NCBI RefSeq assembly: GCF_026262505.1
Contig: NC_067207.1
Span: 6,456,252 to 6,520,251 of the forward strand
DNA from: Trichomonas vaginalis G3
Lineage: Eukaryota; Parabasalia; Trichomonadida; Trichomonadidae
Direction of reading: 5' to 3'
Length of the DNA: 64,000 bases
The notes below the pieces were generated by a model. It saw nothing but the letters and a program-made list of their open reading frames with translations. It made no database searches and was not told the origin of the DNA. This document shows, one piece after another, positions 49,309 through 58,768 of this stretch (within the stretch, counting starts at the first letter, position 1; every line of letters begins with the position of its first letter). A program made the position numbers and the translations under genes.

Positions 49309-49887
49309 TTAACAGCAGCCTTTCTTCGAACTTGCATTTATTTTTGTCTTATTTGATGCAGAGTTTGTTAATGATGGAATTACTATTTGCTGAGCAATAT
49401 AAGTGGATAACATGTTAACATTTTGTCCTGTAAATGCAGAAGTAAAATGTATATCAAATCCATGTTCTTGTGCCCAATTTCTGGCATTTAATTCATCAAC
49501 AACTGCACTTGATGAATCAATCTTATTCCCGACTATTCAGATTTTCACTGGATTAGCAGTATATGAAAGGCATTGATCAACCCATGATTGCAAAGATTGA
49601 AAACTAATTGCATCTGTAAGTGAAAAACAAATAATTGCACCGATTGCATTCTTGAAATAAATTGGAACAAGACTTCTATAAATTTCCTGGCCAGCTGTAT
49701 CCCACAATTGATACTCGATCTTTTTGTTCTCGAAATAGCAATCCATAGATGTCCAACCAGCACCTACCGTTGGTAACGAATGTGAATCAAAGCTTCCAAA
49801 CTTCATATAATGAATGATTGATGTCTTTCCAACTCCAGAATCTCCAACAAAGATCACTCGAGGTGAATTCCCTTGACTGTCACTCAT
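49309..49887 (-). pseudogene. Rab-family small GTPase with one in-frame TGA (192 codons)
   Basis: The frame runs from the ATG at 49885-49887 (MSDSQGNSPRVIFVGDSGVG) to the TAA at 49309-49311 and is full length for a Rab. It has the P-loop GDSGVGKTS, effector region SLPTVGAGWTS, WDTAGQEIYRSL, NKID, a Ser-Ala G5 motif and a C-terminal KKGCC for double prenylation. The only defect is TGA at 49537-49539, codon 117, between VKI and IVGNKID, where Rabs carry a hydrophobic residue. TGG (Trp) to TGA would be a single change. It would recruit vesicle-tethering factors to a membrane if read through; otherwise it is a very recent pseudogene. Effector region TVGAGW is unusual. Confidence 0.85.
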
Positions 49888-50252
49888 TTGAAATATTTCT
49901 TCACAAAAACTATTGAATTTTTTCTTCCGATCGCAAAAAAAATTGACGTTGGATCAATAGTCGGAGGATGGAAAATGAGATGCACCGGAAGCATTTTAAG
50001 TTATCTAAATATGCTGCCTTTTAGGTATATCGTGTATATGTCTTGACTGAGATCTTATCTATTGATTATCAGATTTGAATAATCATAATATAATTTTGAA
50101 CATTTAAATAATAAGATCATTTAATTCTGGTAGTTGTAATTGAATATTAATCCAATAAGCAAATTCTATTTGATTTTAAAATAATTCTAACATTTTATTT
50201 GGGAAAAAATAAAAATACAACAGCATAAACTCGTGATTTTGCTCTTATGAGT
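49888..50252. other. Intergenic, nothing recognised
   Basis: AT-rich spacer upstream of the Rab and downstream of the UEV gene. No repeat recognised. Confidence 0.5.
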
Positions 50253-50660
50253 TTAAAACGTTCCATCAGAAGGCTGTGGAAGTTGTGGATTCTTCTTCAT
50301 TGTTTCGTAAATTTCAGTTAATATTTTTAGAATAGTTGTAGAGCTATTCCAATTGCCCAACAATGGGAATTGAGCTGGTTTTATGTGTCCATTTTTATCA
50401 ACAAAAGGTAAATTAATCTTTGTAACAAAATTAACCTTTGGAGCTACCTTTGGATAGTCAGGACCGCATACAATTTTGATTGTGTATACTCTTCCATCGT
50501 AGCATGTCTTTGGCATTCCGAAAATTGTTCCAATCCAATTCGTTAAAGTCATATCTGAGTAATCTTCAAGGCCAAAAGAGATACCAGCTGGCATGTCTTG
50601 GTCTTTTTCGCCTGTCTCAAGTTCATCTAACAATCTAAAGTTTCTTGGTGGCTCTACCAT
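50253..50660 (-). CDS. Ubiquitin-conjugating enzyme variant, Mms2/Uev1-like (135 aa)
   Basis: The start at 50658-50660 (MVEPPRNFRLLDELETGEKD) matches the usual first residues of Mms2; the frame stays open 23 codons further upstream but without ATG. Family marks are GISFGLEDYSDMTLTNWIGT, KIVCGPDYPKVAPKVNFVTK, INLPFVDKNGHIKP, and the end PQLPQPSDGTF. The active-site Cys of true E2 enzymes is absent, as in all UEVs. With Ubc13 it would direct Lys63-linked ubiquitin chains in DNA damage tolerance and signalling. No Ubc13 gene is in the window. Confidence 0.9.
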   Translation of the reverse strand: MVEPPRNFRLLDELETGEKDQDMPAGISFGLEDYSDMTLTNWIGTIFGMPKTCYDGRVYTIKIVCGPDYPKVAPKVNFVTKINLPFVDKNGHIKPAQFPLLGNWNSSTTILKILTEIYETMKKNPQLPQPSDGTF

Positions 50661-51125
50661 TTCTCCAAAAACAGGAATTGTACGTTTAGAGAAGATTTCT
50701 TTAAAACTAATAATAAATTTTAATGCCAATAGATCTTAGTAAATGCATATAACATGAATTCTTATTTTGGGATGTCTATCTCTTCAATAAAAGTTTAGGG
50801 AAATTTTTCTATCCTATAATGATCTTTATTTGGTACATTTGAAATTCCCTATGCGAATATATATGGTATTTAAATACTAGGATTCGAAACTCCTCAAAAT
50901 TGCCGAACCGATAGAATATCAAATTGAGAAAAATCTGATTTAACAATAAACTCCGCTATTATTCTCGTTTTCTAATGTGATTATTAATTCGAATTTGCTC
51001 AATCTAAATGAAAGATTTTAAAACCGTAATTTCGTGTCAAAAATTTTAGGCTGTAGTAATTTTGAGACCCAATTGAAAGTTTTCCTAAAAAAACAGTCAA
51101 TAAGGTTTTTACACTAATTAGGGCG
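50661..51125. other. Intergenic, divergent promoter region
   Basis: AT-rich DNA between the UEV gene and the phosphodiesterase gene. No gene or repeat was recognised. Confidence 0.5.
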
Positions 51126-54100
51126 ATGAGTATTAGGCTGAAGGATAACCCATATGTCCCAAAGCTAAACCTTGATGGAATACGTGCTACAGGCCCTAGA
51201 ACCAAAGAAATTGCTCCAAGCGGAAGAAAGACAAGGGAAATGGAAGAAACAAATTACTCTCTTCAAGAAATGTTTGATGATTTTGTTGAGGGTCTTGAAT
51301 CAACAAGTATGAATCGAGCTCTCGAAACTGCAAGTATGAAATATTTAAAGGCAAATAAAACGGTTTTATGGCTATTGGATAAAGAAAACGAACAATTCTA
51401 TTCACCAACATTCTTAAAAATATGTGCTTTCGAAAATTCTATCTTAGGAAAGTCATATGAATCAAAAGAAATTATAAACATTACAAATCGCGATAGTTTT
51501 ACATTACTCATCCCATTAGGAAGAAATGATATGCGATGTATCTTGCAAGCATCACGTTTGCCATCTATTCAACCCTTTTCGGAGTCTGAAATTCGACAAG
51601 CAAAACAACTTCAAAAGAAGTTCAGACATTATGCATCTTACCTCCTTAATCACGAAACATTCGATGAAACATATGCAAATATATGTTCGATCCCTGATAT
51701 TGAAACTTTAACGTATAATATCAGTGAAATCGCTCATTTTGCTCGCTGTGATTCAGTTGATATATTTATCAAAGTCTCCAACTTCTACAAGCGATTGGCT
51801 ACAAACGGAGCCTTTTTAATCATACAAAAAGCCGGAATTTCAACTCATGTTTTGGATCATCTCACTGATCTCATATTAGATGATGTTACAACGCATCCCA
51901 TGTATGACCCTGATATCGATGGAACCAATCTCAACTCCGTATTCGCTCATCCACTGCTAATGAAAGGAAGAAATGGTTGTATTGTCTTCAGAAGGCAGGA
52001 CAAATTCACGCACAAGGATATCAGAAGGATTTTAGCAATCTGCCCTATAATAGGAACATGCGTTGAGAGGAATTACGGACATTTGTCCATTTCTGCGATG
52101 AATAATCGTTTATCTGCACTTTTGGACATTGCAGAATCCATTGGTCCTATGACAGATTTGAGAACACTGATCACAATGATCATGGAACGCGCCTGTTCTT
52201 TGATTGGAACTGAGAGATGCTCATTATTTATGGTTGATCGCGTCAAGAACGAAATATATTCAACATTTAACCAAGGCCTTGACAGTGAAATCAGAATCCC
52301 TATGTCCAGAGGCATCGTTGGCTATACAGCTCGAACTGGACAAATTGTAAACATCACAAATGCTTACAATGACCCAAGATTTGATAATTCCGTTGATATT
52401 GAGACAGGATTTCGGACAAGAAACATCCTCGGCGTTCCTATTTATAACTCAAACGGTGAAGTTACAGGAGTTACTCAGATGATCAACAAAAAAGATGGAA
52501 ATTTCATAGAAGACGATATCAAAATCATGAAGTGTTTCAATGTTTTCTGTGGTATTTCACTTGATAACGTTAAACTTTTCAATGTTTCGACGAATCTTGC
52601 AAATCATCTCAAAAAATTTGTCGAAGCTGCAGATACTTTCACGAAATCTGAGAACAAAAACGCTTTAGTAGAACTCCTAGAAAGCGCTGCTGACATTTGC
52701 CAAGCTTCTCGTGCAACAATGCTCTCATATGATGTTGATACAAAAGAATTTCAAGTTCTTGCTAACTACGGACATAATTTTGACGGCAGTTATGAACGAG
52801 CGCAAGAAGTTGTCGAGTATGCAACACCACAAGTCTTCGGAGAACGTCAACCAGGAAAAATTAAATTACATATCTCCGGATACTTCGATAACAACACGAG
52901 TAATGGTCCAGATGAGACACTTCTTAATGCTGCTTCAAGGTTATCACAAGCATTTGAAGCAGAAGCCATAAAATCACCACCTCCTGAAATTGTTGAAGAA
53001 CACAATGAGAAACCACAGATATTTGGATTCCCATTAACATCACAGGATAGAGTTGTTATCGGTATTGTTGAATTCGAAACAAAATTACCTTTAACGACCG
53101 AGCACATTAAACTTCTTGAAAGTTATTGCACTTTTGCATCAATGGCCATAGAAAGAGATCAGCTGCAAAAGATCGCAAAGTCATCGCAGTTGTTGATTCA
53201 TGAACATCAGTTCATGAAGAATGAGGAGAAAGATAAATTCACAACACCTGCAAATCTAGTATTAGATGAAGAAAGTGAAAAACAAGTTTTTACTTTAGGC
53301 TTTGACGCTCAGAAATTTGACGGTTTTAGTCATTATAGAGTCATGTGGGCTATTTTCACTCGTTTCGACTTGTTAAGAGAGTTCAATGTGACCAACGAGA
53401 AGTTCTTTTCATTCCTCACAGAAGTCTCTGAGTCATACAACAAAGTTCCTTATCATAACCGGAGACATGCTGTTGATGTAACTCAATTTGTGGCTTATGA
53501 AATAATTATCGGCAAAATTGACAAAATTTTGACAAAAGAAGAATTGTTTTGTTTGTTGATCGCTTGTATATGCCATGACATCAATCACGATGGCTTCACG
53601 AATGTTTATAACGTGAAAGCAGAGACTCCTCTTGGTATTTTGTTCAAGAACCAATCAGTTATGGAGACACATCATTGTGAAGTTACAATTGGAATAATGA
53701 CAAACGAAATGTCAAATGTTTTCGCTTGTTTCGAAGGCCAGCAGTACTCCAAGATGTGGCAGATGCTATTTACATTGATATTAGGTACTGATATGTTCCA
53801 TCACTACACAATAATCAAGCAGTTTAATGAACTCTTGGATAAAGGACCATTGGATTATTCGGATGACCAAAACCGTCTCAAATTGATGCAAATTCTATTG
53901 AAATGCGGTGATATTTCCAATGTTTCAAGGCCATTTAAGATTGCTGATAAATGGTGTGATGTTCTTTGTGAAGAGTTCTTCAGACAAGGTGATTTAGAAC
54001 AAGCACAAGGCATGGAATATACTTCTAATCTTAATGACAGAGCTCATCTTGATAAACCAAAGTCGCAAATTGGTTTTTACAAATTTGTTTGCTTACCGTT

Positions 54101-54197
54101 GTTTGAAGTTGCTGAAAGAGCAATCCCAGAGCTCGGTGTGAATAAGCAGAGCATCCTTATTAACTTAAAGGAATGGGAAAGACAGCTCGATTTATAG
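51126..54197 (+). CDS. GAF-domain 3',5'-cyclic nucleotide phosphodiesterase (1023 aa)
   Basis: Starts at ATG 51126. A basic leader (GPRTKEIAPSGRKTREMEET) is followed by GAF-type domains at about 50-180, 195-325 and 335-490, and a fourth, weaker one at 510-690. The clearest GAF (RTLITMIMERACSLIGTERC to FCGISLDN) ends with NKKDGNFIEDD, close to the NKFDE motif of cyclic-nucleotide-binding GAFs. The PDEase_I catalytic domain covers 720-1020: HNRRHAVDV near 777, CHDINHDG near 816, ETHHCE, and CGDISN near 926, all metal-binding residues present. The layout resembles PDE2/5/10/11. It would hydrolyse cAMP or cGMP in the cytosol, with GAF domains as allosteric sensors. Confidence 0.95.
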   Translation: MSIRLKDNPYVPKLNLDGIRATGPRTKEIAPSGRKTREMEETNYSLQEMFDDFVEGLESTSMNRALETASMKYLKANKTVLWLLDKENEQFYSPTFLKICAFENSILGKSYESKEIINITNRDSFTLLIPLGRNDMRCILQASRLPSIQPFSESEIRQAKQLQKKFRHYASYLLNHETFDETYANICSIPDIETLTYNISEIAHFARCDSVDIFIKVSNFYKRLATNGAFLIIQKAGISTHVLDHLTDLILDDVTTHPMYDPDIDGTNLNSVFAHPLLMKGRNGCIVFRRQDKFTHKDIRRILAICPIIGTCVERNYGHLSISAMNNRLSALLDIAESIGPMTDLRTLITMIMERACSLIGTERCSLFMVDRVKNEIYSTFNQGLDSEIRIPMSRGIVGYTARTGQIVNITNAYNDPRFDNSVDIETGFRTRNILGVPIYNSNGEVTGVTQMINKKDGNFIEDDIKIMKCFNVFCGISLDNVKLFNVSTNLANHLKKFVEAADTFTKSENKNALVELLESAADICQASRATMLSYDVDTKEFQVLANYGHNFDGSYERAQEVVEYATPQVFGERQPGKIKLHISGYFDNNTSNGPDETLLNAASRLSQAFEAEAIKSPPPEIVEEHNEKPQIFGFPLTSQDRVVIGIVEFETKLPLTTEHIKLLESYCTFASMAIERDQLQKIAKSSQLLIHEHQFMKNEEKDKFTTPANLVLDEESEKQVFTLGFDAQKFDGFSHYRVMWAIFTRFDLLREFNVTNEKFFSFLTEVSESYNKVPYHNRRHAVDVTQFVAYEIIIGKIDKILTKEELFCLLIACICHDINHDGFTNVYNVKAETPLGILFKNQSVMETHHCEVTIGIMTNEMSNVFACFEGQQYSKMWQMLFTLILGTDMFHHYTIIKQFNELLDKGPLDYSDDQNRLKLMQILLKCGDISNVSRPFKIADKWCDVLCEEFFRQGDLEQAQGMEYTSNLNDRAHLDKPKSQIGFYKFVCLPLFEVAERAIPELGVNKQSILINLKEWERQLDL

Positions 54198-54496
54198 AAT
54201 TGATAGATTATATATTAATACTGTTTTAATAAACTTAGTTATTTTGTTTTTTATATTAATTTATCAGTCACATTTTTTCTCTGGAAGGTATTCATAGCAA
54301 TTTCATGGATAGAAACATGTTTCAAGTGTAAAATTTGATTAAAATTTCCATTAAAATATGGATTTAGGATATAATTTGATGGATTTTTGTTGAGTTAATT
54401 GTAAGGTGATGTGTTTTATTGATGAGATTCGTTTATGTTTATGAAGGTGAATTTGTAAACTTCAGAAAATATTGATTTGAATGGCCTTTCTCTTTG
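54198..54496. other. Intergenic, eL22 promoter region
   Basis: AT-rich. An out-of-frame ATG at 54481 lies 16 bases before the eL22 start and would give a 13-codon frame; it is probably outside the very short leader. Nothing else was recognised. Confidence 0.4.
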
Positions 54497-54817
54497 ATGG
54501 CCTCATCCGTTTTCTATGTTGATTGCTCCGCTCCAGTTGCTGACAAGTTCTTCCAGCTTCAGGAGTTCGTCGAATACCTTCAGTCCCACATGAAGGTTGA
54601 TAACCTCCGCAAGAACCTCGCTAACAAGGTCACAATCGAAGCCGATGCTGGTGCTAACAAGATTGTTGTCAACGCTTCTGTCAAGTACTCCAAGCGTGCC
54701 GTTCGTTACTACGCTCGTAAGTTCCTCGCTAAGAAGGACATCCGCTCCCGCTTCCATGTCATCGCTTCTGGCAAGGACACATACGAACTCCGCCCATACC
54801 GCGTTTCCAACGAATAA
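54497..54817 (+). CDS. RPL22: Ribosomal protein eL22 (106 aa)
   Basis: Starts MASSVFYVDCSAPVADKFFQ and shows the family's conserved pattern: VDCSAPV, a helix ending in VDNLRKNLANKVTI, KIVVNASVKYSKRAVRYYAR and FLAKKDIRSRFHVIASGKDT, ending YELRPYRV. It lacks the long acidic C-terminal tail of animal eL22. Codon use is strikingly biased: most third positions are C or G (for example AAG, CTC, CGC, GTC), in contrast to the A/T-ending codons of all its neighbours. This is typical selection on highly expressed genes. A component of the 60S subunit. Confidence 0.95.
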   Translation: MASSVFYVDCSAPVADKFFQLQEFVEYLQSHMKVDNLRKNLANKVTIEADAGANKIVVNASVKYSKRAVRYYARKFLAKKDIRSRFHVIASGKDTYELRPYRVSNE

Positions 54818-54821
54818 ACAA

Positions 54822-55222
54822 CATTATTGTATTAGTCTATACTAATCAGCCAACAAAAAAAAAATATAATTTTTTCAAAAATTACTATGCATATAAATAA
54901 ACAATACAAACAATTTATAAGATGCTTGAAAATAAGTATTAGAAGTAATATATATCATCAAAATCATAACTAGATAAAAATCTAATAATCAACAGTCCGA
55001 AGAACAAAATGCAAATAGATTTTGCGATAACAATGACTGTAGAAAAGCTAACTAATTCATTGTTGCACTTAACAACCTTGTAAATCGGATACTGAACGAA
55101 ATTTAATCTTTTCTTGATTTCGTTTCGATTTTGTTCCTCTTCAGGTTTCTCCGTTATCTTATATGGAAAGCTTAGACCAAGTCTGTCAAACGCTTGTTCT
55201 GCAATTACTTTCCAATACAGGT
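54822..55222 (+). repeat. Source copy of a 401-bp segment duplicated at 61661
   Basis: This segment, from five bases after the eL22 stop to within the GT8 gene, is nearly identical to 61661-62061 in the same orientation, with only a few substitutions. It covers the 3' flanks of both convergent genes and the last about 95 codons of the GT8 gene. Confidence 0.95.
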
Positions 55223-56072
55223 CGGCGTATGAATTTCCGATCCACGGTGGTTTTATTTCAAGAAATCGAAAAGAAATGATTCTAGGATCTGTAAAACTGT
55301 ATTTGTTTTTGAATGATTCTGGACCTGTTTCGACATTTACGTTTGGAGGCATTGTGTAAGTAGAAATACCTAATATTTCATGTAAAATGCCATTATCGTA
55401 TGGTCCAATAGATGCTGAAGAATAATTTTCATATTTTTGATGGAATAAAAATGGATATTCATTCCAGTTACAAGTTTGGTTTAGTAATTTGTAATAATTT
55501 GTCATTGATGGCTTGAATAAGAAGAAATCATAGTTATGAGCAACTTCAAAATATGTAATTCCCCAGCTTTGATAATCAATTGCTGATGAAGGAGTTGGAT
55601 ATCTAAAAATGTCTTCAGGACTATTAATAAAGTATGTATTATGATCGATATATAATAATTTATCGTACATTGTAAGCATTTGAGCTTTAAATCTAAACCA
55701 AAAATGGTTAATTTCTTGTTTTTCATTTATTAATTCACACTCGAGGTATGGATAGTCTAATCTTAGTATAACATTCCAGGTAGATAGCAAATAATGAAAA
55801 TTTGTAGTTGATACGTAAAAATTTGTTGGAATAAGCAAAATTCTATCGACATGTGGTATCATTCTTCGAATGTTATCTCCTAACACGCATAATTTGTAGA
55901 ATTCTGTTTGACTTTTATCATCTGATGAGTAATCCGTAACAATTCCGAATTGTCTGCTTTGAAAATCTAATGATGACTCCTTGACTTTCTTATTTGATTG
56001 ATATGTATGCAGGATGTATTCTGTTTCACTTGTTCTACTGGCTCCTCCCTGCAAAACGAGCCACAAAAACAT
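54939..56072 (-). CDS. GT8-like glycosyltransferase with C-terminal membrane helix (377 aa)
   Basis: The ATG at 56070-56072 (MFLWLVLQGGASRTSETEYI) follows a TGA in frame. FYKLCVLGDNIRRMIPHVDR and YDKLLYIDHNTYFINSPEDI near residue 140 match the GT8 pattern in which DxD is normally DAD; here it reads DHN, so metal and sugar-nucleotide binding may be altered. GPYDNGILHEI and PPNVNVETGP fit the later GT8 motifs. A membrane helix (VSFSTVIVIAKSICILFFGL) lies near the end. An overlapping frame just upstream (ATG at about 56197, FIVLLVFELVTVQG) looks like a signal anchor in another phase and could mark a frameshift at an A-run. Likely Golgi or ER glycosyltransferase of the PGSIP/glycogenin type. Confidence 0.7.
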   Translation of the reverse strand: MFLWLVLQGGASRTSETEYILHTYQSNKKVKESSLDFQSRQFGIVTDYSSDDKSQTEFYKLCVLGDNIRRMIPHVDRILLIPTNFYVSTTNFHYLLSTWNVILRLDYPYLECELINEKQEINHFWFRFKAQMLTMYDKLLYIDHNTYFINSPEDIFRYPTPSSAIDYQSWGITYFEVAHNYDFFLFKPSMTNYYKLLNQTCNWNEYPFLFHQKYENYSSASIGPYDNGILHEILGISTYTMPPNVNVETGPESFKNKYSFTDPRIISFRFLEIKPPWIGNSYADLYWKVIAEQAFDRLGLSFPYKITEKPEEEQNRNEIKKRLNFVQYPIYKVVKCNNELVSFSTVIVIAKSICILFFGLLIIRFLSSYDFDDIYYF

Positions 56073-56305
56073 TCAGAAGAAATTTTCCAAAAGATTTTTT
56101 TTTTCATTCTGCTACACTTTCTTCGCCCTTGAACAGTTACTAACTCAAAAACCAACAGAACAATAAAACATATCTTATCCCAAAGAAATGTGTTCATAAG
56201 CAAAATGATGAGAAAATTGTATGGAATTTCATCGAAATGTGAAGTTTGTAAAAATGTTTTGAATCAAGGTTTAAAAATTATGTTTATTTTGATGAAATCA
56301 ATATG

Positions 56306-57334
56306 TTATGATTTTGTTGGGAGAGGAGTAAGTAGAGAGGAGATGGAATTCGATAGATGTTGAATGTTTTCAAATGCGAGAAAAAATTCATCTTCATTAA
56401 TAAATTCACAATCTACAGATTTAATATATTTGTTGTTAAAAGATTTATATTCGGATTGAAGATCAACAGATGTAACTAATGTATTTAATTCTGTTGAATA
56501 AACAAGTCCAAGACTCATATTATCAAACTTACAATTTCTCACAATGCTATTGGGATTAGTAAGATAAAACATCTTTCCATTTCCTAAGTCATTAAATACA
56601 CAGCATTTATCAATAATAATTGGACGAGTACTATAAATAGTTCCTTTTTCACTCGATTTCTGCCAATTACTTAAAATATTACATGAATCAACTAAGTTAT
56701 TATCATCATCACCAAACAAAATGCATCCATATAATTCTGTAGCATTATTTCCTTCAATATTAGAATAGTTAACTTTAGTTTGATCAGTATGATATGAAAG
56801 CCAAAAAGCTGAGAAATAACTTGCTTTATTTTTACTATAATTAGACTGTGATACAACTGTTCTTCCATACCTGTGGTAATCTATAATACTATGAGAATCA
56901 TTACCGCATGAAGAAATGCTTCCATCGATGACATAATTTAATATTTCTATGTTATTAAACAAATAGCAACAAGAAAAATGGTACGAACTAGTCGAATAGC
57001 ATGAATTAGCACAGAATCTGTGTTGAACAATAGAACTCTGGCAAGAAAAATAGATTACACCTCCAGCGTTTTTCCTGCTACAGTTTTCAAAAGTACACTC
57101 GGAGTGAAGAAATGAAACAGAGGATTTTCCGACAGTAATAACGCCAGAATATTGTGATCGAAAAGATGATTTGTAAAGGAATAATGAATTTTGGGAGGAA
57201 AATGAAGAATCTGTAATAAAAGCGTTTTCGTTTGTTCCACTAACACTTTCGTATCCGGCAATGTTAGGATAATATAAATTCCAGACACTTGATGGAGCAT
57301 TGTCATAATGAAGAACCCTAAGATAATTGAAATT
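56306..57334 (-). pseudogene. 5'-truncated beta-helix (Pmp-like) surface protein gene
   Basis: One frame is open for 342 codons to a TAA at 56306-56308 and has no ATG in its first two-thirds; a TGA at 57335-57337 marks its upstream limit. The protein has the right-handed beta-helix pattern of the trichomonad polymorphic membrane-like family: short strands with Ser, Asn and Cys (ITDSSFSSQNSLFLYKSSF; SECTFENCSRKNAGGVIYFS; LYGCILFGDDDNNLVDSCN; DKCCVFNDLGNGKMFYLTNP). The usual N-terminal signal region is missing, so this is the 3' two-thirds of a gene or an inner exon-less fragment. No C-terminal membrane helix is seen either. A competing frame at 57055-57306 is a shadow. Confidence 0.6.
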
Positions 57335-57759
57335 TCAAAAATATTTTTATTTTATATTTTCCGTGTAAACTTAACAAATCTAACAAAAAATACCAAATAA
57401 ATTGAGATTTAAATCTATTCTAAAAGTTATTAAAATCATGTAAAATCCTTTTATTTTTGAAAAATAATGCAAAATACTCATTTACATTTTAGCAGTTTCT
57501 ATTCATTGACTTGAGTTCAAGCAAGATATGTTTGCTGATACTTTAAACGTCTCTTCATAGAGTATCCTTGATCAAATATCAGTCTTTCTAATAAAATTCG
57601 ACAAATTTAAACACCAAATGAGAGACTTCAGAAGGACTTTGCGGCAAAGTTTGCCTTAATGTACTCTTACAATGGAAGGAATAAAGAAAATTAATAATTT
57701 TATTTTCAAAAAAAAAATCAAATATTTAAGGAATATGTTGAGAAGCAAACAATTGTGAA
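57335..57759. other. Intergenic, nothing recognised
   Basis: AT-rich with an A-run at about 57709. No sign of the missing 5' part of the beta-helix gene. Confidence 0.5.
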
Positions 57760-58607
57760 TTACTCTACCCATTTATTTGCAAAGTTGTTGAAACGAATGA
57801 CAAAATTAATGATCATTTCGAATTCTTCGTCATTATCATTCTCTTCTGTAGCATCTTCCAATTCTTTGATAATACTAGTTTTACTAATAAGATCATAGAT
57901 GGTTTTTCCTTGATCATGTTCAGCGTACTTTTCGATAAGCGCGTCAAGAACATTCAAAGCATATCGGATGTGATCTGGAATGAAAGAACTGATCACGTTT
58001 AGTATATCACACTTAATTGCTACCTTTGCCATATCATATCCGCGGTATTGTATTATATTAGAAATAATTACAATTAAATGTATCTTAGCCTCAAATTCGC
58101 AACTGAGAAACCTATCAACAACTTCCGAAAAATCCCAGATTTTGACCGTGTACAATGCGTCTTTACGTAAAAAATCGTTAGAAGTACAAAACTCGAAGAA
58201 CTGAAGGGCACTCCACAGAGAGTCATCATCACAATCTATGTACATGAAATATCTAAAAGTATATCTTGATCATTAAGAAATTCGAGGACTTTGTCAAACT
58301 TTGATAGACTATAAATGATTTCGAGGACTTTAGAACAATCAATACATTCTTCTGATTTCAAAATTGCTATCAAGTCCGAGAGCATATTGGGATTAATATA
58401 AGTTGACGAATCAACACAGGATTTGTTATAGCAATGGAAAAGAACAGCGTTTTTAATAACTTCTTCAGGATAAAAGTTTTTAATGTTATTAAGATCTTGT
58501 AAAGCTTTTGCGGAAGCAACATCAAATGGAATATCATCTTTTTGTGGTGTGCAAAATGTTGATAATGAGAAGGATAAATCATCAGTTGATACTTTATAGT
58601 CAAGCAT
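57760..58607 (-). pseudogene. Armadillo-like helical protein gene with one frameshift
   Basis: The first part starts at ATG 58605-58607 (MLDYKVSTDDLSFSLSTFCT) and reads 123 codons; the second part reads 161 codons in another frame to the TAA at 57760-57762, overlapping by ten bases. Together they look like one helical-repeat protein: NPNMLSDLIAILKSEECIDC then SLWSALQFFEFCTSNDFLRK, LSCEFEAKIHLIVIISNIIQ, and MAKVAIKCDILNVISSFIPD, the pattern of armadillo/importin-like repeats. The frames change between about 58236 and 58262. No splice motif of the trichomonad type is seen there, so a frameshift is the simplest explanation. The function is unknown. Confidence 0.65.
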
Positions 58608-58640
58608 TAATTTGATGGCGGTTATAAATTTTCAAAAATT

Positions 58641-58768
58641 TTAAGGGTGCACTTACACCCCTATGACACGGGCTTAAATTCAGATGTTTAAGGTTGATTT
58701 TGAATGACGCTTCACGCCAGTTGTCAAAAATTTGAATTAAAGTCAGATTGGCGTAAGTGCAGCCTTAA
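58641..58768. mobile_element. 128-bp TTAA-flanked MITE, copy 2 (inverted)
   Basis: TTAAGGGTGCACTTACACCC at the left and GGCGTAAGTGCAGCCTTAA at the right. It aligns to the reverse complement of 6607-6734 along all 128 bp. It lies about 35 bases upstream of the armadillo-like gene's start, so it may affect that promoter. Confidence 0.85.

Noticed and set aside
57055-57306. 83-codon minus-strand frame starting with ATG
   Set aside because: The neighbouring phase continues the beta-helix gene with the expected repeats; this frame is out of phase with it.
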